Positions 23,093-31,360 of a stretch of DNA of 64,000 nucleotides are shown here, piece by piece. Source of the DNA: Tessaracoccus flavus (GTDB lineage: Bacteria > Actinomycetota > Actinomycetes > Propionibacteriales > Propionibacteriaceae); assembly GCF_001997295.1 (NCBI RefSeq), contig NZ_CP019605.1, positions 1,674,001 through 1,738,000 on the forward strand, read 5' to 3'. The notes beneath the pieces are model-generated. The model had not been told where the DNA came from, did not search any database, and saw nothing but the letters and a program-made list of their open reading frames with translations. Made by a program: the position numbers and the translations under genes. The first letter of the stretch is position 1, and each line of letters starts with the position of its first letter.

Positions 23093-24408
23093 CAGTAGTT
23101 TCGCCCGGTCACCAGGCTAACGCAGCTGTCCAGACTGGTGACCGAGGCGATGGTGCTGGCGCCGTACACGATGAAGTCTCGGGCCGCCTTGATTCGTCCG
23201 CCCCGCGCGATGATGATCTGGGTAGCTCTCGTCGATCCGTACTGCTGGTAAATTCCTGCGATCAAGCGCAGATTGAGCCCAAGGTTGCCGAGGCGCTGGT
23301 CGTTGTTGGAGCCAAGCTTCATCCAAGCCTGGTAGGCGCGGTTGAGGGCGGTGCCGGGCTTGGCTGCGCGAAGTAGCTTGAACAGCTTCACCGTGATCTG
23401 CGCGATCTTGGCTGCGACGACGACCGTGCCCGCCACGCTCGCGATGCATGCCGCGGCCTTGCGGAAGTACCACCAGAAGGTCGGGTCCGCGGTCACCGGG
23501 AACGCCGTCGTGGCGGTGACGTCGACCACTTGCGTCAGGGTCGCCCCGTCAAGCTCGTAGCGAGTCCCGACGGGCTCGCCGTTGGCGTCGACGGCCCAGG
23601 CCGGCGCGATGGTAGCTACGGCTCGCTCCTCCTCCACCGTGTAGGTCTTGAGGTCGGGCAGCGCAGACAGGGCGGCCTCCTGGGCAGCGGTCAGTTCGCC
23701 CGTGGTTTCGTCGAAGCTGTCGCCCAGGATCAGGCTCGCACGCCGCTCGAGGTCAGCCAGGCTCGCCTCGTCGATCCTCTCGATCTCCACTGGTGCCACG
23801 ATGTCGATGGACCCGTCCTCCGTCTCAACCAGGTGACCGCCCTCGGGCAGCACCAGGTCAAACTCGATGGTTGACGGGGCCGTCTCGTCGGCGAGCACCG
23901 CCACTAGTTGCATGCCCGTCTCAGTGGCTCGCGCCACGACGTCGGTGCTGGGAGCGACCTCCTCCCACACCATGGCATCGTCGACGGCGCTTGCCTCGGA
24001 GGTGTCGCCACGCACCTCGATGCCGACGGCGGGCAGCTCAGCGTGCGTCGCTTCAGCGACCCCATCGCGGTTGAGCACGGTGGTGGTGCCGGCGGTCGTC
24101 GACACGCTCAGCCCCTCGTCGGTCTCCTGCATCGGCAGGGCCCCGACGGCCGAGGCGGCGTCCACCAGCGCAACGACATTGGCTGGTTCGTCATCGCGGA
24201 CGACGTCGAGCGCCGCGTCGGTTATTCCGTGCTTGTCGGCGGAGATTCCCACGACGGGTGTCGTCGTTGCGCCGGACACCTCCACAACCAGCGGGCCGGG
24301 GGCCGTCTCCTCAGCATGGGCAGCCGTCACGCCACCCGAACAGAGCAGTCCGAGGACCACGCCTGCCACTACTACCCTGACAGCACCACGTGCGCCTACA
24401 ACATCCAC
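23092..24408 (-). CDS. Large secreted protein of unknown function
   Basis: 438 residues from GTG 24408, chosen because AAGGGGG lies upstream and a signal peptide follows at once (VRVVVAGVVLGLLCSGGVTA, cleaving near AHAEE); the frame stays open to 24576 but there it only encodes non-hydrophobic residues. The mature part is acidic and Thr/Ala/Glu-rich for about 300 residues, then FPVTADPTFWWYFRKAAAC introduces a basic, helical 120-residue C-terminal domain with a hydrophobic patch (IASVAGTVVVAA) and a Cys pair. The TADPTFWW junction is shared with other actinobacterial exported proteins of unknown role. Confidence 0.65.
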   Translation of the reverse strand: MDVVGARGAVRVVVAGVVLGLLCSGGVTAAHAEETAPGPLVVEVSGATTTPVVGISADKHGITDAALDVVRDDEPANVVALVDAASAVGALPMQETDEGLSVSTTAGTTTVLNRDGVAEATHAELPAVGIEVRGDTSEASAVDDAMVWEEVAPSTDVVARATETGMQLVAVLADETAPSTIEFDLVLPEGGHLVETEDGSIDIVAPVEIERIDEASLADLERRASLILGDSFDETTGELTAAQEAALSALPDLKTYTVEEERAVATIAPAWAVDANGEPVGTRYELDGATLTQVVDVTATTAFPVTADPTFWWYFRKAAACIASVAGTVVVAAKIAQITVKLFKLLRAAKPGTALNRAYQAWMKLGSNNDQRLGNLGLNLRLIAGIYQQYGSTRATQIIIARGGRIKAARDFIVYGASTIASVTSLDSCVSLVTGRNY

Positions 24409-24542
24409 TATGTCAATCCCCCTTGTCGGACACCTCCCGACAGTCGGCCGAGGCGATGTGGCGCATACGCTATTGAGCGGTTGGATCACCCCAGCCGGAG
24501 ATCCGGCAACGTCGGTACTTTGGTTGATTCTGACAATGACGA

Positions 24543-24578
24543 AAGTGAGGGGCCGCCCCATCGGGCAGCCCCTCACTT
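24543..24578 (-). terminator. leuD terminator
   Basis: AAGTGAGGGGC/GCCCCTCACTT inverted repeat with a small internal loop, 16 bases beyond the leuD stop: a strong hairpin that ends the leuCD transcript. Confidence 0.8.
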
Positions 24579-24593
24579 CTGTGTTTGCTAGCG

Positions 24594-25199
24594 TCAGCCG
24601 GCCGTCTTGGCGGGCAGCGTCTTCGGCTTGAACGACGGACGGCTCGCCTCATAGGTCGAGATGGCCTCGTCCTGCTGGAGGGTGAGCGAGATGTCGTCGA
24701 GCCCGTTGAGGAGGCGGTGCTTGGTGTAGTCGTCGATGTCGAAGCTCACCTGCAGGTCACCGCGCGTGATGGTCTGCGACTCGAGATCCACCGTCGTCTC
24801 GACGTTCGGGTCGGCCTCGATGGCCTGCCACAGCAGGTCGCGGTCGGCCTCGGAGACCAGCGCCACCAGCAGGCCGGCCTTGCCGGAGTTGGAGCGGAAG
24901 ATATCGCCGAAGCGGGTGCCGATGACGGCCTTGAAGCCGTAGTTCTGCAGCGCCCACACGGCGTGCTCACGCGACGAGCCGGTGCCGAAGTCGGGGCCGG
25001 GGATCAGGATGGTGCCCTGCGTGAACGGCTCGCGGTTGAGCACGAACTCCGGGTCGTTGCGCCAAGCCGCGAACAGCCCGTCCTCGAACCCGGTGCGGGT
25101 GATCCGCTTGAGGTAGACCGCCGGGATGATCTGGTCGGTGTCGACGTTGGAGCGCTCGAGCGGGACGGCGATCCCGGTGTGACGGACGAAGGGTTCCAT
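24594..25199 (-). CDS. leuD: 3-isopropylmalate dehydratase small subunit
   Basis: 201 residues, the usual length. LeuD swivel-domain motifs are visible: [20 protein letters not shown] start ([14 protein letters not shown]), [14 protein letters not shown] near residue 70 and a C-terminal [11 protein letters not shown]. With LeuC it isomerises 2- to 3-isopropylmalate in leucine synthesis, and citramalate to methylmalate in the pyruvate route to isoleucine if CimA is active. It follows leuC by 3 bases. Confidence 0.97.
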   Translation of the reverse strand: MEPFVRHTGIAVPLERSNVDTDQIIPAVYLKRITRTGFEDGLFAAWRNDPEFVLNREPFTQGTILIPGPDFGTGSSREHAVWALQNYGFKAVIGTRFGDIFRSNSGKAGLLVALVSEADRDLLWQAIEADPNVETTVDLESQTITRGDLQVSFDIDDYTKHRLLNGLDDISLTLQQDEAISTYEASRPSFKPKTLPAKTAG

Positions 25200-25202
25200 G
25201 GC

Positions 25203-26609
25203 TCAGGCTCCAATCAGGTCGGCGGGGGCGGCCAGGTGGCCGACGATGGCGGTGGCGGCGGCGACCGCCGGGGAGACGAGGTGCGTGCGCCCGCCCTTGC
25301 CCTGGCGGCCCTCGAAGTTGCGGTTCGACGTCGACGCGGCACGTTCGCCCGGCGCGAGCTGGTCGGGGTTCATGCCGAGGCACATCGAGCACCCGGCCGC
25401 GCGCCACTCGGCGCCGAAGTCGAGGAACACCTGATCCAGGCCCTCGGTCTCGGCCTGCAGCCGGACGCGCGCCGAGCCGGGCACCACGAGCATGCGCACG
25501 CCGTCGGCGATGCGCTGGCCCTGCAGCACGGAGGCCGCCAGGCGAAGGTCCTCGATGCGGCCGTTGGTGCACGAGCCGAGGAAGACGGTGTCCACCTTGA
25601 TGTCGCGCATCGGCGTGCCGGGCACCAGGTCCATGTACTCGAGGGCGCGGCGGGCCGTGGCCTGCTCGACCTCGGAGTCGAAGTCTTCCGGCGCGGGGAC
25701 CGCCGCACCCAGCGGCACGCCGTGGCCGGGGTTGGTGCCCCAGGTGACGAAGGGGGTGAGTTGGGTGGCGTCGATGTCCACCTCGACGTCGAACGTCGCG
25801 TCGTCGTCGGTCTTCAGCGTCCGCCAGTACTCGACGGCGGCGTCCCAATCCTCACCCTCGGGCGCGTGCGGGCGGCCCTTGAGGTAGGCGAACGTCGTCT
25901 CGTCGGGGGCGATCATGCCGGCCTTGGCGCCCCACTCGATCGACATGTTGCAGATCGTCATGCGGCCCTCCATGGAGAGCTGCTCGATGGTGGTGCCTCG
26001 GTACTCGACGATGTGGCCCTGGCCGCCGCCGGTGCCCACCTTCGCGATGAGCGCAAGCACGACGTCCTTGGCGGTGACGCCGTCGGGCAGATCGCCGTTG
26101 ATGTTGACGGCCATGGTCTTCGGCTTGGCCTGGTTGAGCGTCTGGGTGGCGAGCACGTGCTCGACCTCGGAGGTGCCGATGCCGAACGCCAGCGCGCCGA
26201 ACGCGCCGTGCGTGGAGGTGTGGGAGTCGCCGCAGACGATCGTCATGCCGGGCTGCGTGACGCCCAGTTGGGGGCCGATGATGTGGACGACACCCTGGTC
26301 GCGATCACCCAGCGAGTGGATGCGGATGCCGAAGTCCTTCGCGTTCTGGCGCAGGGTGTCGACCTGCTTCCGCGAGACGGGGTCGGCGATCGGGGCGAGG
26401 ATGTTGAGCGTGGGGGTGTTGTGGTCCTCCGTCGCCAGCGTCAGCTCGGGGCGACGCACCTGGCGGCCGGCGAGCCGCAGCCCCTCGAACGCCTGCGGGC
26501 TGGTGACCTCGTGCACGAGGTGCAGGTCGATGTAGAGCAGGTCGGGCTCCCCCTCGACGGAGCGCACGACATGCGCGTCCCAGACCTTCTCGCTCAGGGT
26601 CTTCCCCAT
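25203..26609 (-). CDS. leuC: 3-isopropylmalate dehydratase large subunit
   Basis: 468 residues, an aconitase-family enzyme. The [4Fe-4S] cluster cysteines are present as SCTNGR (about residue 348) and the CSMCLGMN pair (about 409-412), with [19 protein letters not shown] further upstream. It forms the catalytic subunit with LeuD. The gene is divergent from the IclR-type regulator, with a palindrome in the 107-base gap, the same arrangement as in corynebacteria (LtbR) and streptomycetes (NdgR). Confidence 0.97.
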   Translation of the reverse strand: MGKTLSEKVWDAHVVRSVEGEPDLLYIDLHLVHEVTSPQAFEGLRLAGRQVRRPELTLATEDHNTPTLNILAPIADPVSRKQVDTLRQNAKDFGIRIHSLGDRDQGVVHIIGPQLGVTQPGMTIVCGDSHTSTHGAFGALAFGIGTSEVEHVLATQTLNQAKPKTMAVNINGDLPDGVTAKDVVLALIAKVGTGGGQGHIVEYRGTTIEQLSMEGRMTICNMSIEWGAKAGMIAPDETTFAYLKGRPHAPEGEDWDAAVEYWRTLKTDDDATFDVEVDIDATQLTPFVTWGTNPGHGVPLGAAVPAPEDFDSEVEQATARRALEYMDLVPGTPMRDIKVDTVFLGSCTNGRIEDLRLAASVLQGQRIADGVRMLVVPGSARVRLQAETEGLDQVFLDFGAEWRAAGCSMCLGMNPDQLAPGERAASTSNRNFEGRQGKGGRTHLVSPAVAAATAIVGHLAAPADLIGA

Positions 26610-26687
26610 GGGTCCTCACTTCTTTCAAAGCATCGTGTTCGTAGGGCTCAAGTATGGCGACGGCGGCCGTCGGTCAGAGTTTGCATG

Positions 26688-26700
26688 TCCACATAGTGGA
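26688..26700. promoter_or_regulatory. Candidate IclR-family operator between leuC and its regulator
   Basis: TCCAC-ATA-GTGGA is a perfect inverted repeat, 17 bases before the regulator's start and about 80 bases before leuC. Its position and CCAC/GTGG half-sites fit the LtbR/NdgR type of control. TTGATAAT just after it could serve as the regulator's -10. Confidence 0.65.
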
Positions 26701-26716
26701 TTGATAATCTCACCAT

Positions 26717-27442
26717 ATGGACGACTCAAGTGGTGTTGGAGTACTCGACAAAGCAGCGGCGGTGCTGTCCGCCCTGGAACGCAATCCGCTCACCCTCGCG
26801 GGCCTCGTAACGGCCACCGGACTGGCGCGGCCGACGGCCCACCGGCTCGCGGTCGCCCTCGAGCACCACCGGTACGTGGGACGCGACCTGCAGGGCAGGT
26901 TCGTGCTGGGCCCCCGACTCATCGAGCTGGCCGAATCCGCGGGCGAGGACCCGCTGCTCGCGACCGCCGGCCCGATCCTCAACCGACTCCGCGACATCAC
27001 CGGCGAATCGGTGCAGCTGTTCCGCCGCCAGGGCGATACTCGCATCTGCGTGGCCTCCGTCGAGCGCCCAACAGGTCTCCGCGACAGCGTCCAGGTGGGC
27101 GCACAGCTGTCGATGACGGCCGGGTCGGCCGCACAGGTGCTGCTGGCCTGGGAGGAGCCGGACAAGCTGGAGAAACTGCTGGAGTCGGCGTCGTTCACGA
27201 TGTCGACGCTCAACACGGTCCGACGTCGCGGCTGGGCCCAGTCGGTCGCGGAACGTGAGGCGGGCGTCGCGTCGGTGTCGGCCCCCGTGCTGGCGCCGTC
27301 GGGCAAGCTGATCGCGGCAGTGTCGGTGTCGGGCCCGATCGAGCGTCTGACTCGATCCCCCGGCCGCCTGCACGCCCCCGCCGTCCTCGCCGCGGCCGAG
27401 CGGTTGAGCGAGGTGCTGCGTCGCAGCGGCGCCCCTGAGTGA
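26717..27442 (+). CDS. IclR-family regulator of leucine genes (LtbR/NdgR type)
   Basis: 241 residues: a winged HTH (residues 8-65: VGVLDKAAAVLSAL, LVTATGLARPTAHRLAVAL) and an IclR effector domain (75-235). The family in this position, divergent from leuCD, represses leuCD and often leuB and trp or ilv genes in actinobacteria. The tRNA-Glu/tRNA-Gln pair just downstream is also a conserved neighbour. A strong terminator follows. Confidence 0.9.
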   Translation: MDDSSGVGVLDKAAAVLSALERNPLTLAGLVTATGLARPTAHRLAVALEHHRYVGRDLQGRFVLGPRLIELAESAGEDPLLATAGPILNRLRDITGESVQLFRRQGDTRICVASVERPTGLRDSVQVGAQLSMTAGSAAQVLLAWEEPDKLEKLLESASFTMSTLNTVRRRGWAQSVAEREAGVASVSAPVLAPSGKLIAAVSVSGPIERLTRSPGRLHAPAVLAAAERLSEVLRRSGAPE

Positions 27443-27456
27443 CTCCGGAAACGAAG

Positions 27457-27485
27457 AAACCCCCGGCCGTGTGGCTGGGGGTTTT
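27457..27485 (+). terminator. Terminator after the IclR-family gene
   Basis: CCCCCGGCC - gtgt - GGCTGGGGG followed by TTTT, with matching upstream A's; a typical intrinsic terminator. Confidence 0.85.
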
Positions 27486-27494
27486 CTCGTCTGG

Positions 27495-27567
27495 TAGCCC
27501 CGACGGGATTCGAACCCGCGCTACCGCCTTGAGAGGGCGGCGTACTAGGCCGCTATACAACGGGGCC
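27495..27567 (-). tRNA. tRNA-Glu (anticodon CTC)
   Basis: Full cloverleaf on the minus strand. Acceptor GGCCCCG pairs with CGGGGCT (one G-U), anticodon stem/loop GCCGC-CCTCTCA-A..., T-arm GCGGGTTCGAATCCCGT, discriminator A. CCA is not encoded. Confidence 0.95.
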
Positions 27568-27622
27568 CTAGAGCGTTGGAGAGCTTAACAGCTTTCCTGC
27601 GTGGACGACTAATCGTCTTCCG

Positions 27623-27694
27623 CAGGGGTACCAGGACTCGAACCTGAACTAACGGAACCAGAAACCGTCGGGCTGCCAATTACCCCATACCCCT
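27623..27694 (-). tRNA. tRNA-Gln (anticodon CTG)
   Basis: Full cloverleaf on the minus strand. Acceptor AGGGGTA/TACCCCT, anticodon loop TTCTGGT (CTG), T-loop TTCGAGT, discriminator G. CCA is not encoded. It lies 55 bases upstream of tRNA-Glu, probably in one transcript. Confidence 0.95.
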
Positions 27695-27808
27695 CTGATG
27701 ACCGGCGCACCGGGCACGTCGCAGAACATTACACCACCGCCCCCGACCCCCACAAACCGGCCTCCCCCTGTCCCGGCGGGCTGGTGGGGGGTGGAGAGAG
27801 GGGCGGAC

Positions 27809-27888
27809 TTGAGCAAATGAGATGGGTCGCGGTAAGCAAACGCTGTTATCCCGGCGTGTCGCAGCGTTGACCCATCTCACTTGCTCAA
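27809..27888. repeat. 80-bp palindromic repeat, copy A
   Basis: The outer arms TTGAGCAAATGAGATGGGTC and GACCCATCTCACTTGCTCAA are inverted complements with a single G-T mismatch. The 37-base middle folds again (AACGCTG...CAGCGTT). It lies between tRNA-Gln and the 3' end of the DUF559-type gene. Confidence 0.95.
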
Positions 27889-27935
27889 CTCCCACCCCGA
27901 CGGACGCCCCACAGAGCGTCACCTGGTCCTGGTGC

Positions 27936-28817
27936 TCAGCCAGGTCCCAGCGGAGGTAGTCCGAGTTGTTGACGGCGGGTCGCGAGCAGACCGGGGAGCA
28001 CCTTCCCAATGTCCGACGCGGTCTCCGCCGTGAAGTGCACCATGAGCCAGCCGACGGCGGCGAGGTCCGCGTCGCGTGCCCGCCCCCGCTCGAACGCGTC
28101 CCGGGAGGAAGGGAACTCAAACCCGTCCAGTTCGACGCCCACCTTCTCCTCCAAGAACGCTGCGTCGATGTAGTAATGCGTCTGGCCGACGTCAACGCGA
28201 TGATTGGACCTCCACCCCGTCAACCCGGCTTCGCGAAGGTGGCGGTGCGCCTCCCGCTCAAGGTGCGACCACGGCGCAGACGCCGTCTCGGCCAGGATCT
28301 CGCGACGCCGACGGTTGCCCCGCCGCCGTGGAGTCAACGCCATGGCCTTCTGCAGTTGCTCCACCGTCACCGCACGCCGTCGGAGAGCGAGGTACACGAC
28401 GTCGGCGTCGAACTCGGGAATGAGGTCTAAGACGGTGAGAGCCGGCGCCGTCAGCCAACACCCCTGGTGCTTCGTCAACAGCGGCGGCGGAATCAGCCGC
28501 TGCTCTACCACAAGGTCATAGCCGGGCTCGACGGCTCGGGGGCAGGCCAGCCTCCACGTCGAGGGGCACTCCACCTCCGGCCACCAAGTCAACGCAGCCG
28601 CGTGATGCCTGGTCACGACGAGGTCGTCGCCGTACGCGCGGACCGCCTGCAACTTGCCGTCGAGGGTGTCCGCCGCCCCCACCTTGCCGTAGACGCCCGG
28701 CAGCAGCCGCTCCAACTGTCCTCGGTGCGCATAGGAGTTCAGCGCCCGGGCCTTCCACCTTGTCGCACGTGCCGCCATAACCCCGTCGCGAGTCATCTCA
28801 TGAATGAACGGATCCAT
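27936..28817 (-). CDS. DUF559-type protein with AbiEi-like N-terminal domain
   Basis: 293 residues. The N-terminal half (residues 20-110: ARALNSYAHRGQLERLLPGV, then TRHHAAALTWW) resembles the type IV TA antitoxin AbiEi winged-helix/AbiEi_4 family. The C-terminal half (about 180-270) is a DUF559 / Vsr-like endonuclease fold: IDAAFLEEKVGVELDGFEF, with the Asp, Glu and Asp of the PD-(D/E)xK-type core, then AVGWLMVHFTAE. Such two-domain proteins are common orphans in actinobacteria and their function is unproven. The gene is bracketed by two copies of the 80-bp palindrome, in direct orientation, and part of it is found again at 5278-5440. The start could also be MTRDG (8 codons in) or MAARAT (13 codons in). 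Confidence 0.8.
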   Translation of the reverse strand: MDPFIHEMTRDGVMAARATRWKARALNSYAHRGQLERLLPGVYGKVGAADTLDGKLQAVRAYGDDLVVTRHHAAALTWWPEVECPSTWRLACPRAVEPGYDLVVEQRLIPPPLLTKHQGCWLTAPALTVLDLIPEFDADVVYLALRRRAVTVEQLQKAMALTPRRRGNRRRREILAETASAPWSHLEREAHRHLREAGLTGWRSNHRVDVGQTHYYIDAAFLEEKVGVELDGFEFPSSRDAFERGRARDADLAAVGWLMVHFTAETASDIGKVLPGLLATRRQQLGLPPLGPG

Positions 28818-28877
28818 GCCCGCACTGTCGGCGGTGACCCCCTCGATATCGCGTCCGAGGGTCTTGCTGTGGATAAC

Positions 28878-28957
28878 TTGAGCAAGTGAGATGGGTCAAC
28901 GAAATCAAACGCTGTTACACCGGCGTGTCGCGATGTTGACCCATCTCATTTGCTCAA
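28878..28957. repeat. 80-bp palindromic repeat, copy B
   Basis: The same length and orientation as copy A, 61 bases upstream of the DUF559-type start. The arms are TTGAGCAAGTGAGATGGGTC and GACCCATCTCATTTGCTCAA. Confidence 0.95.
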
Positions 28958-28987
28958 CCAAACCCCCTCGGCCCCAGCCGACGAGGG

Positions 28988-29914
28988 CTAGGGGGTGGCG
29001 GCGGCCATGCGGAGGCGTCGGGCGAGGAGGATGGCGAGCAGCGCGACCGTCAGGAAGCCGAGGATGTCCCACCCGGCGTCGGCCCAGGAGAGCGCCGTGA
29101 TCGCACGGAGTTCGGCCACCGAGGTGGTGAACATCGCGTATGCGTAGGCCGCAATGTTGTTGACCACATGCGCTGCGATCCCCGCCTCGAGGCCCCCCGT
29201 CACGACGACGAGGGCGCCGGCGATCAGACCGAACGCGAGCCGGTGCGCGAACAGGGCCGGGTTCTGCACGCCGTGGAGCAGCGCGAACAGCACCGCAGAG
29301 CCGACGACGCCCACCCACGTGCGGCCGCTGGCAGATCCGATCGCCTGCAGCAGGTAGCCGCGGAAGAAGACCTCCTCGGCGGCCGTCTGCAGCGGGGACG
29401 TGACGGCCACCACCAGGAGGAACGTCAGCCAGCCGTCCTGCCCGCCGTGGAAGACCGGGGCTCCCTTCGCGAGGAACGACAGCCACAGCACGCCGTTGAG
29501 CGCCAGCGCAGCCACCACCAGCATGATCGCCAGGTAGCGCCACCGGAGGCCGGGCTGCACCGAGAACAGCCAGCGCGGACGCACCCCGTGGATGTAGCGC
29601 ACGATGAGGATCGACACCGGGATGAGGAGCGCCAGGGCTAAGTGGCCAGCCGCCGGACCCTCGGCCAATTCGTAGGCGCCCGCCTGCTGGCGGTAAGCCG
29701 CGTAGTCCCCTCCCCCGCGCACCAGATGCGCCACGCGCAGCACCAGCTCGGAGAACAACGGCACCAGCAGCGCGAAGGCGCTGAACGCGACGAGGATGCC
29801 GAACACCGCCTGGAACGGCGACGACCCGCGCAGCCGGAGCGCGAGCGGGTACGTCAGGCCCGACGGCGGATCGCTCGGGGCACCCGTCGCGATCAGCTGC
29901 GGCTCTTGGCTCAC
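28988..29914 (-). CDS. CPBP family intramembrane metalloprotease
   Basis: 308 residues with about eight hydrophobic segments. The CPBP (Abi/Rce1) motifs are visible: EEVFFRGYLL (EExxxR, about residue 180), LHGVQN (about 215, HxxxN-like) and HVVNN (about 258). Bacterial members include bacteriocin-immunity and prenyl-protease-like proteins; the substrate here is unknown. The start overlaps the stop of the FAH-type gene by 4 bases, so they are co-transcribed. Confidence 0.88.
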   Translation of the reverse strand: MSQEPQLIATGAPSDPPSGLTYPLALRLRGSSPFQAVFGILVAFSAFALLVPLFSELVLRVAHLVRGGGDYAAYRQQAGAYELAEGPAAGHLALALLIPVSILIVRYIHGVRPRWLFSVQPGLRWRYLAIMLVVAALALNGVLWLSFLAKGAPVFHGGQDGWLTFLLVVAVTSPLQTAAEEVFFRGYLLQAIGSASGRTWVGVVGSAVLFALLHGVQNPALFAHRLAFGLIAGALVVVTGGLEAGIAAHVVNNIAAYAYAMFTTSVAELRAITALSWADAGWDILGFLTVALLAILLARRLRMAAATP

Positions 29915-30714
29915 GCCTTGTCGACGGGGTTGCTCAACGTGCCCAGCCCGTCGATGTCGATGTTGACCTCGTCACCCGGGCGGATCAGGCCGACGCCCTC
30001 CGGGGTGCCGGTGAGGATGAGGTCGCCCGGAAGCAGGGTGGTGAACGCCGAGATGTAAGAGACGAGCTCCGCGACCCCGCGGATCATGTGCGAGGTGTTG
30101 GAGTCCTGCTTGAGTTCGCCGTTGACGTGGCTCTGCAGCGACAGGCGGCCCGCCTCGTCGGGGGTCAGGTGCGTGTTGATCCACGGCCCGATGGGGCAGA
30201 ACGTGTCGGCGCCCTTCGCGCGGGCCCACTGGCCGTCGGACTGCTGCCAGTTGCGGCAGGTGACGTCGTTGGCGATGGTGTAGCCGAAGATGACGTCGGC
30301 AGCACGCTCGACCGGCACCTCCTTGCAGATGCGGCCGATGACGATGGCCAGCTCGCCCTCGAAGTGCACCTCGTCGGCGCCGTCGGGGAGAAGGATGGTG
30401 TCGGTCGGACCGATGACCGACGTGTTGGGCTTGAAGAACAGCAGCGGCTCGGCGGGCACCTCGTTGCCGAGCTCGGCGGCGTGCGCGGCGTAGTTACGCC
30501 CGACGCCGACCACCTTCGAGCGCGGGATCACCGGCGCGAGGAGACGCACGTCGTCGAGGTCGTGGCGCTCCCCGGTGTAGTTGACGGCGACGCCGGCCAG
30601 CGGGTCGCTCGTCAGCGCCGCGATGGTGTCGGGATGCTCCCCGCCGTCGACGGCGAGTTCAATGATTCCGTACGTGGGGTCCTGGCCAGCCTTGGCGAAT
30701 CGAGCAATGCGCAT
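29911..30714 (-). CDS. Fumarylacetoacetate hydrolase family protein
   Basis: 267 residues. FAH-fold motifs: VVGVGRNYAAHAAELG (about 68), HFEGELAIVIGR (about 118, metal-binding E-x-E), the NDVTCRNWQ segment (about 150) and a terminal LTGTPEGVG. These enzymes hydrolyse or decarboxylate C-C bonds in catabolism, or act as oxaloacetate decarboxylase/tautomerase (FAHD1-like); the substrate cannot be assigned. It is the first gene of a two-gene operon with the CPBP protease. Confidence 0.9.
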   Translation of the reverse strand: MRIARFAKAGQDPTYGIIELAVDGGEHPDTIAALTSDPLAGVAVNYTGERHDLDDVRLLAPVIPRSKVVGVGRNYAAHAAELGNEVPAEPLLFFKPNTSVIGPTDTILLPDGADEVHFEGELAIVIGRICKEVPVERAADVIFGYTIANDVTCRNWQQSDGQWARAKGADTFCPIGPWINTHLTPDEAGRLSLQSHVNGELKQDSNTSHMIRGVAELVSYISAFTTLLPGDLILTGTPEGVGLIRPGDEVNIDIDGLGTLSNPVDKA

Positions 30715-30819
30715 GGCCCAAGACTAGTGGCCGACGGCGTGGCCACGCACCGCGATGGAACCCTCCGTCTGCCTGTGCCGATCGGGCGTGATGTGGGCAG
30801 GGCGAGCGGTTGGGTTACG

Positions 30820-30871
30820 AGCCCTTCGATACGCGGTCGCTCGTTCCTCGCGGCCGCTACTCAGGGAAACG
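30820..30871. repeat. CCCTTCGATACG/CTACTCAGGG hairpin, single copy
   Basis: GCCCTTCGATACGCGGTCGC runs to GCTACTCAGGGAAACG. The outer ends CCCTTCG.../...TCAGGG and the central CGCTCG/CGCGG form a hairpin of a type common between genes in actinobacteria. It is a single unit 280 bases before the array of the same sequence. Confidence 0.75.
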
Positions 30872-30877
30872 TGCGCC

Positions 30878-31070
30878 CGAACGCCAACGAGAAAGTGGAC
30901 AAAGCCAACCGATAGCCGGAAACGCCAACCGACAAGGCCTTTCGCCGATAAGAGTCATCGACGCCCGTGAGGTATCAGGGGCGTCGATGATTCTCGTAGG
31001 CGTCGCGGGATGCCGGTTGGCGTTTCCGCCTGGCAGTTGGCGATTGGGGCTACCGGTTGGCGTTTCGGAC
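30878..31070. repeat. 20-bp-iterated inverted element, copy 1 (degenerate)
   Basis: On the left are units with AACGCCAAC(C/G); the centre is the palindrome ATCGACGCCC...GGGGCGTCGAT (about 30957-30988); on the right are units with GTTGGCG at 31016, 31036 and 31054. It is less regular than the copies at 36.7 and 56.8 kb. Confidence 0.75.
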
Positions 31071-31099
31071 GACGTGGGCCTAGTCAGTGGACTCCTCAC

Positions 31100-31352
31100 G
31101 AGCCCTTCGATACGCGCTCGCTCGTTCCTCGCGGGCGCTACTCAGGGAAACGTCAGAACCACGCCGTCGCTCGTTCCTCGCGGGCGCTACTCAGGGAAAC
31201 GCCCGGACCACGCCGTCGCTCGTTCCTCGCGGGCGCTACTCAGGGAAACGTCAGAACCACGCCGTCGCTCGTTCCTCGCGGGCGCTACTCAGGGAAACGT
31301 CAGAACCACGCCGTCGGTCGCTCCTCGCGGCCGCTACCCAGGGAAACGTCAG
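31100..31352. repeat. 49-bp tandem array of the CTACTCAGGG hairpin
   Basis: Five units at exact 49-base spacing (GCTCGTTCCTCGCG at 31120, 31169, 31218, 31267 and, slightly changed, 31316). Each includes GGGCGCTACTCAGGGAAACG, with the linker TCAGAACCACGCCGTC. The first unit starts with the full GAGCCCTTCGATACGCGCTC. The array directly follows the cimA stop, so it may act in transcription termination. Confidence 0.9.
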
Positions 31353-31360
31353 AGGTCGGG

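Noticed and set aside
27809..27888. Terminator of the tRNA operon
   Set aside because: The palindrome lies upstream (5') of tRNA-Gln on the minus strand and beyond the DUF559 3' end; the exact 80-bp copies elsewhere show it is a dispersed repeat. It could still stop the DUF559 transcript.
31100..31352. CRISPR-like direct repeats (also the 20-bp iterations at 36.8 and 56.9 kb)
   Set aside because: The intervals between repeated cores are themselves repeated, with no unique spacers, and no cas genes are present.
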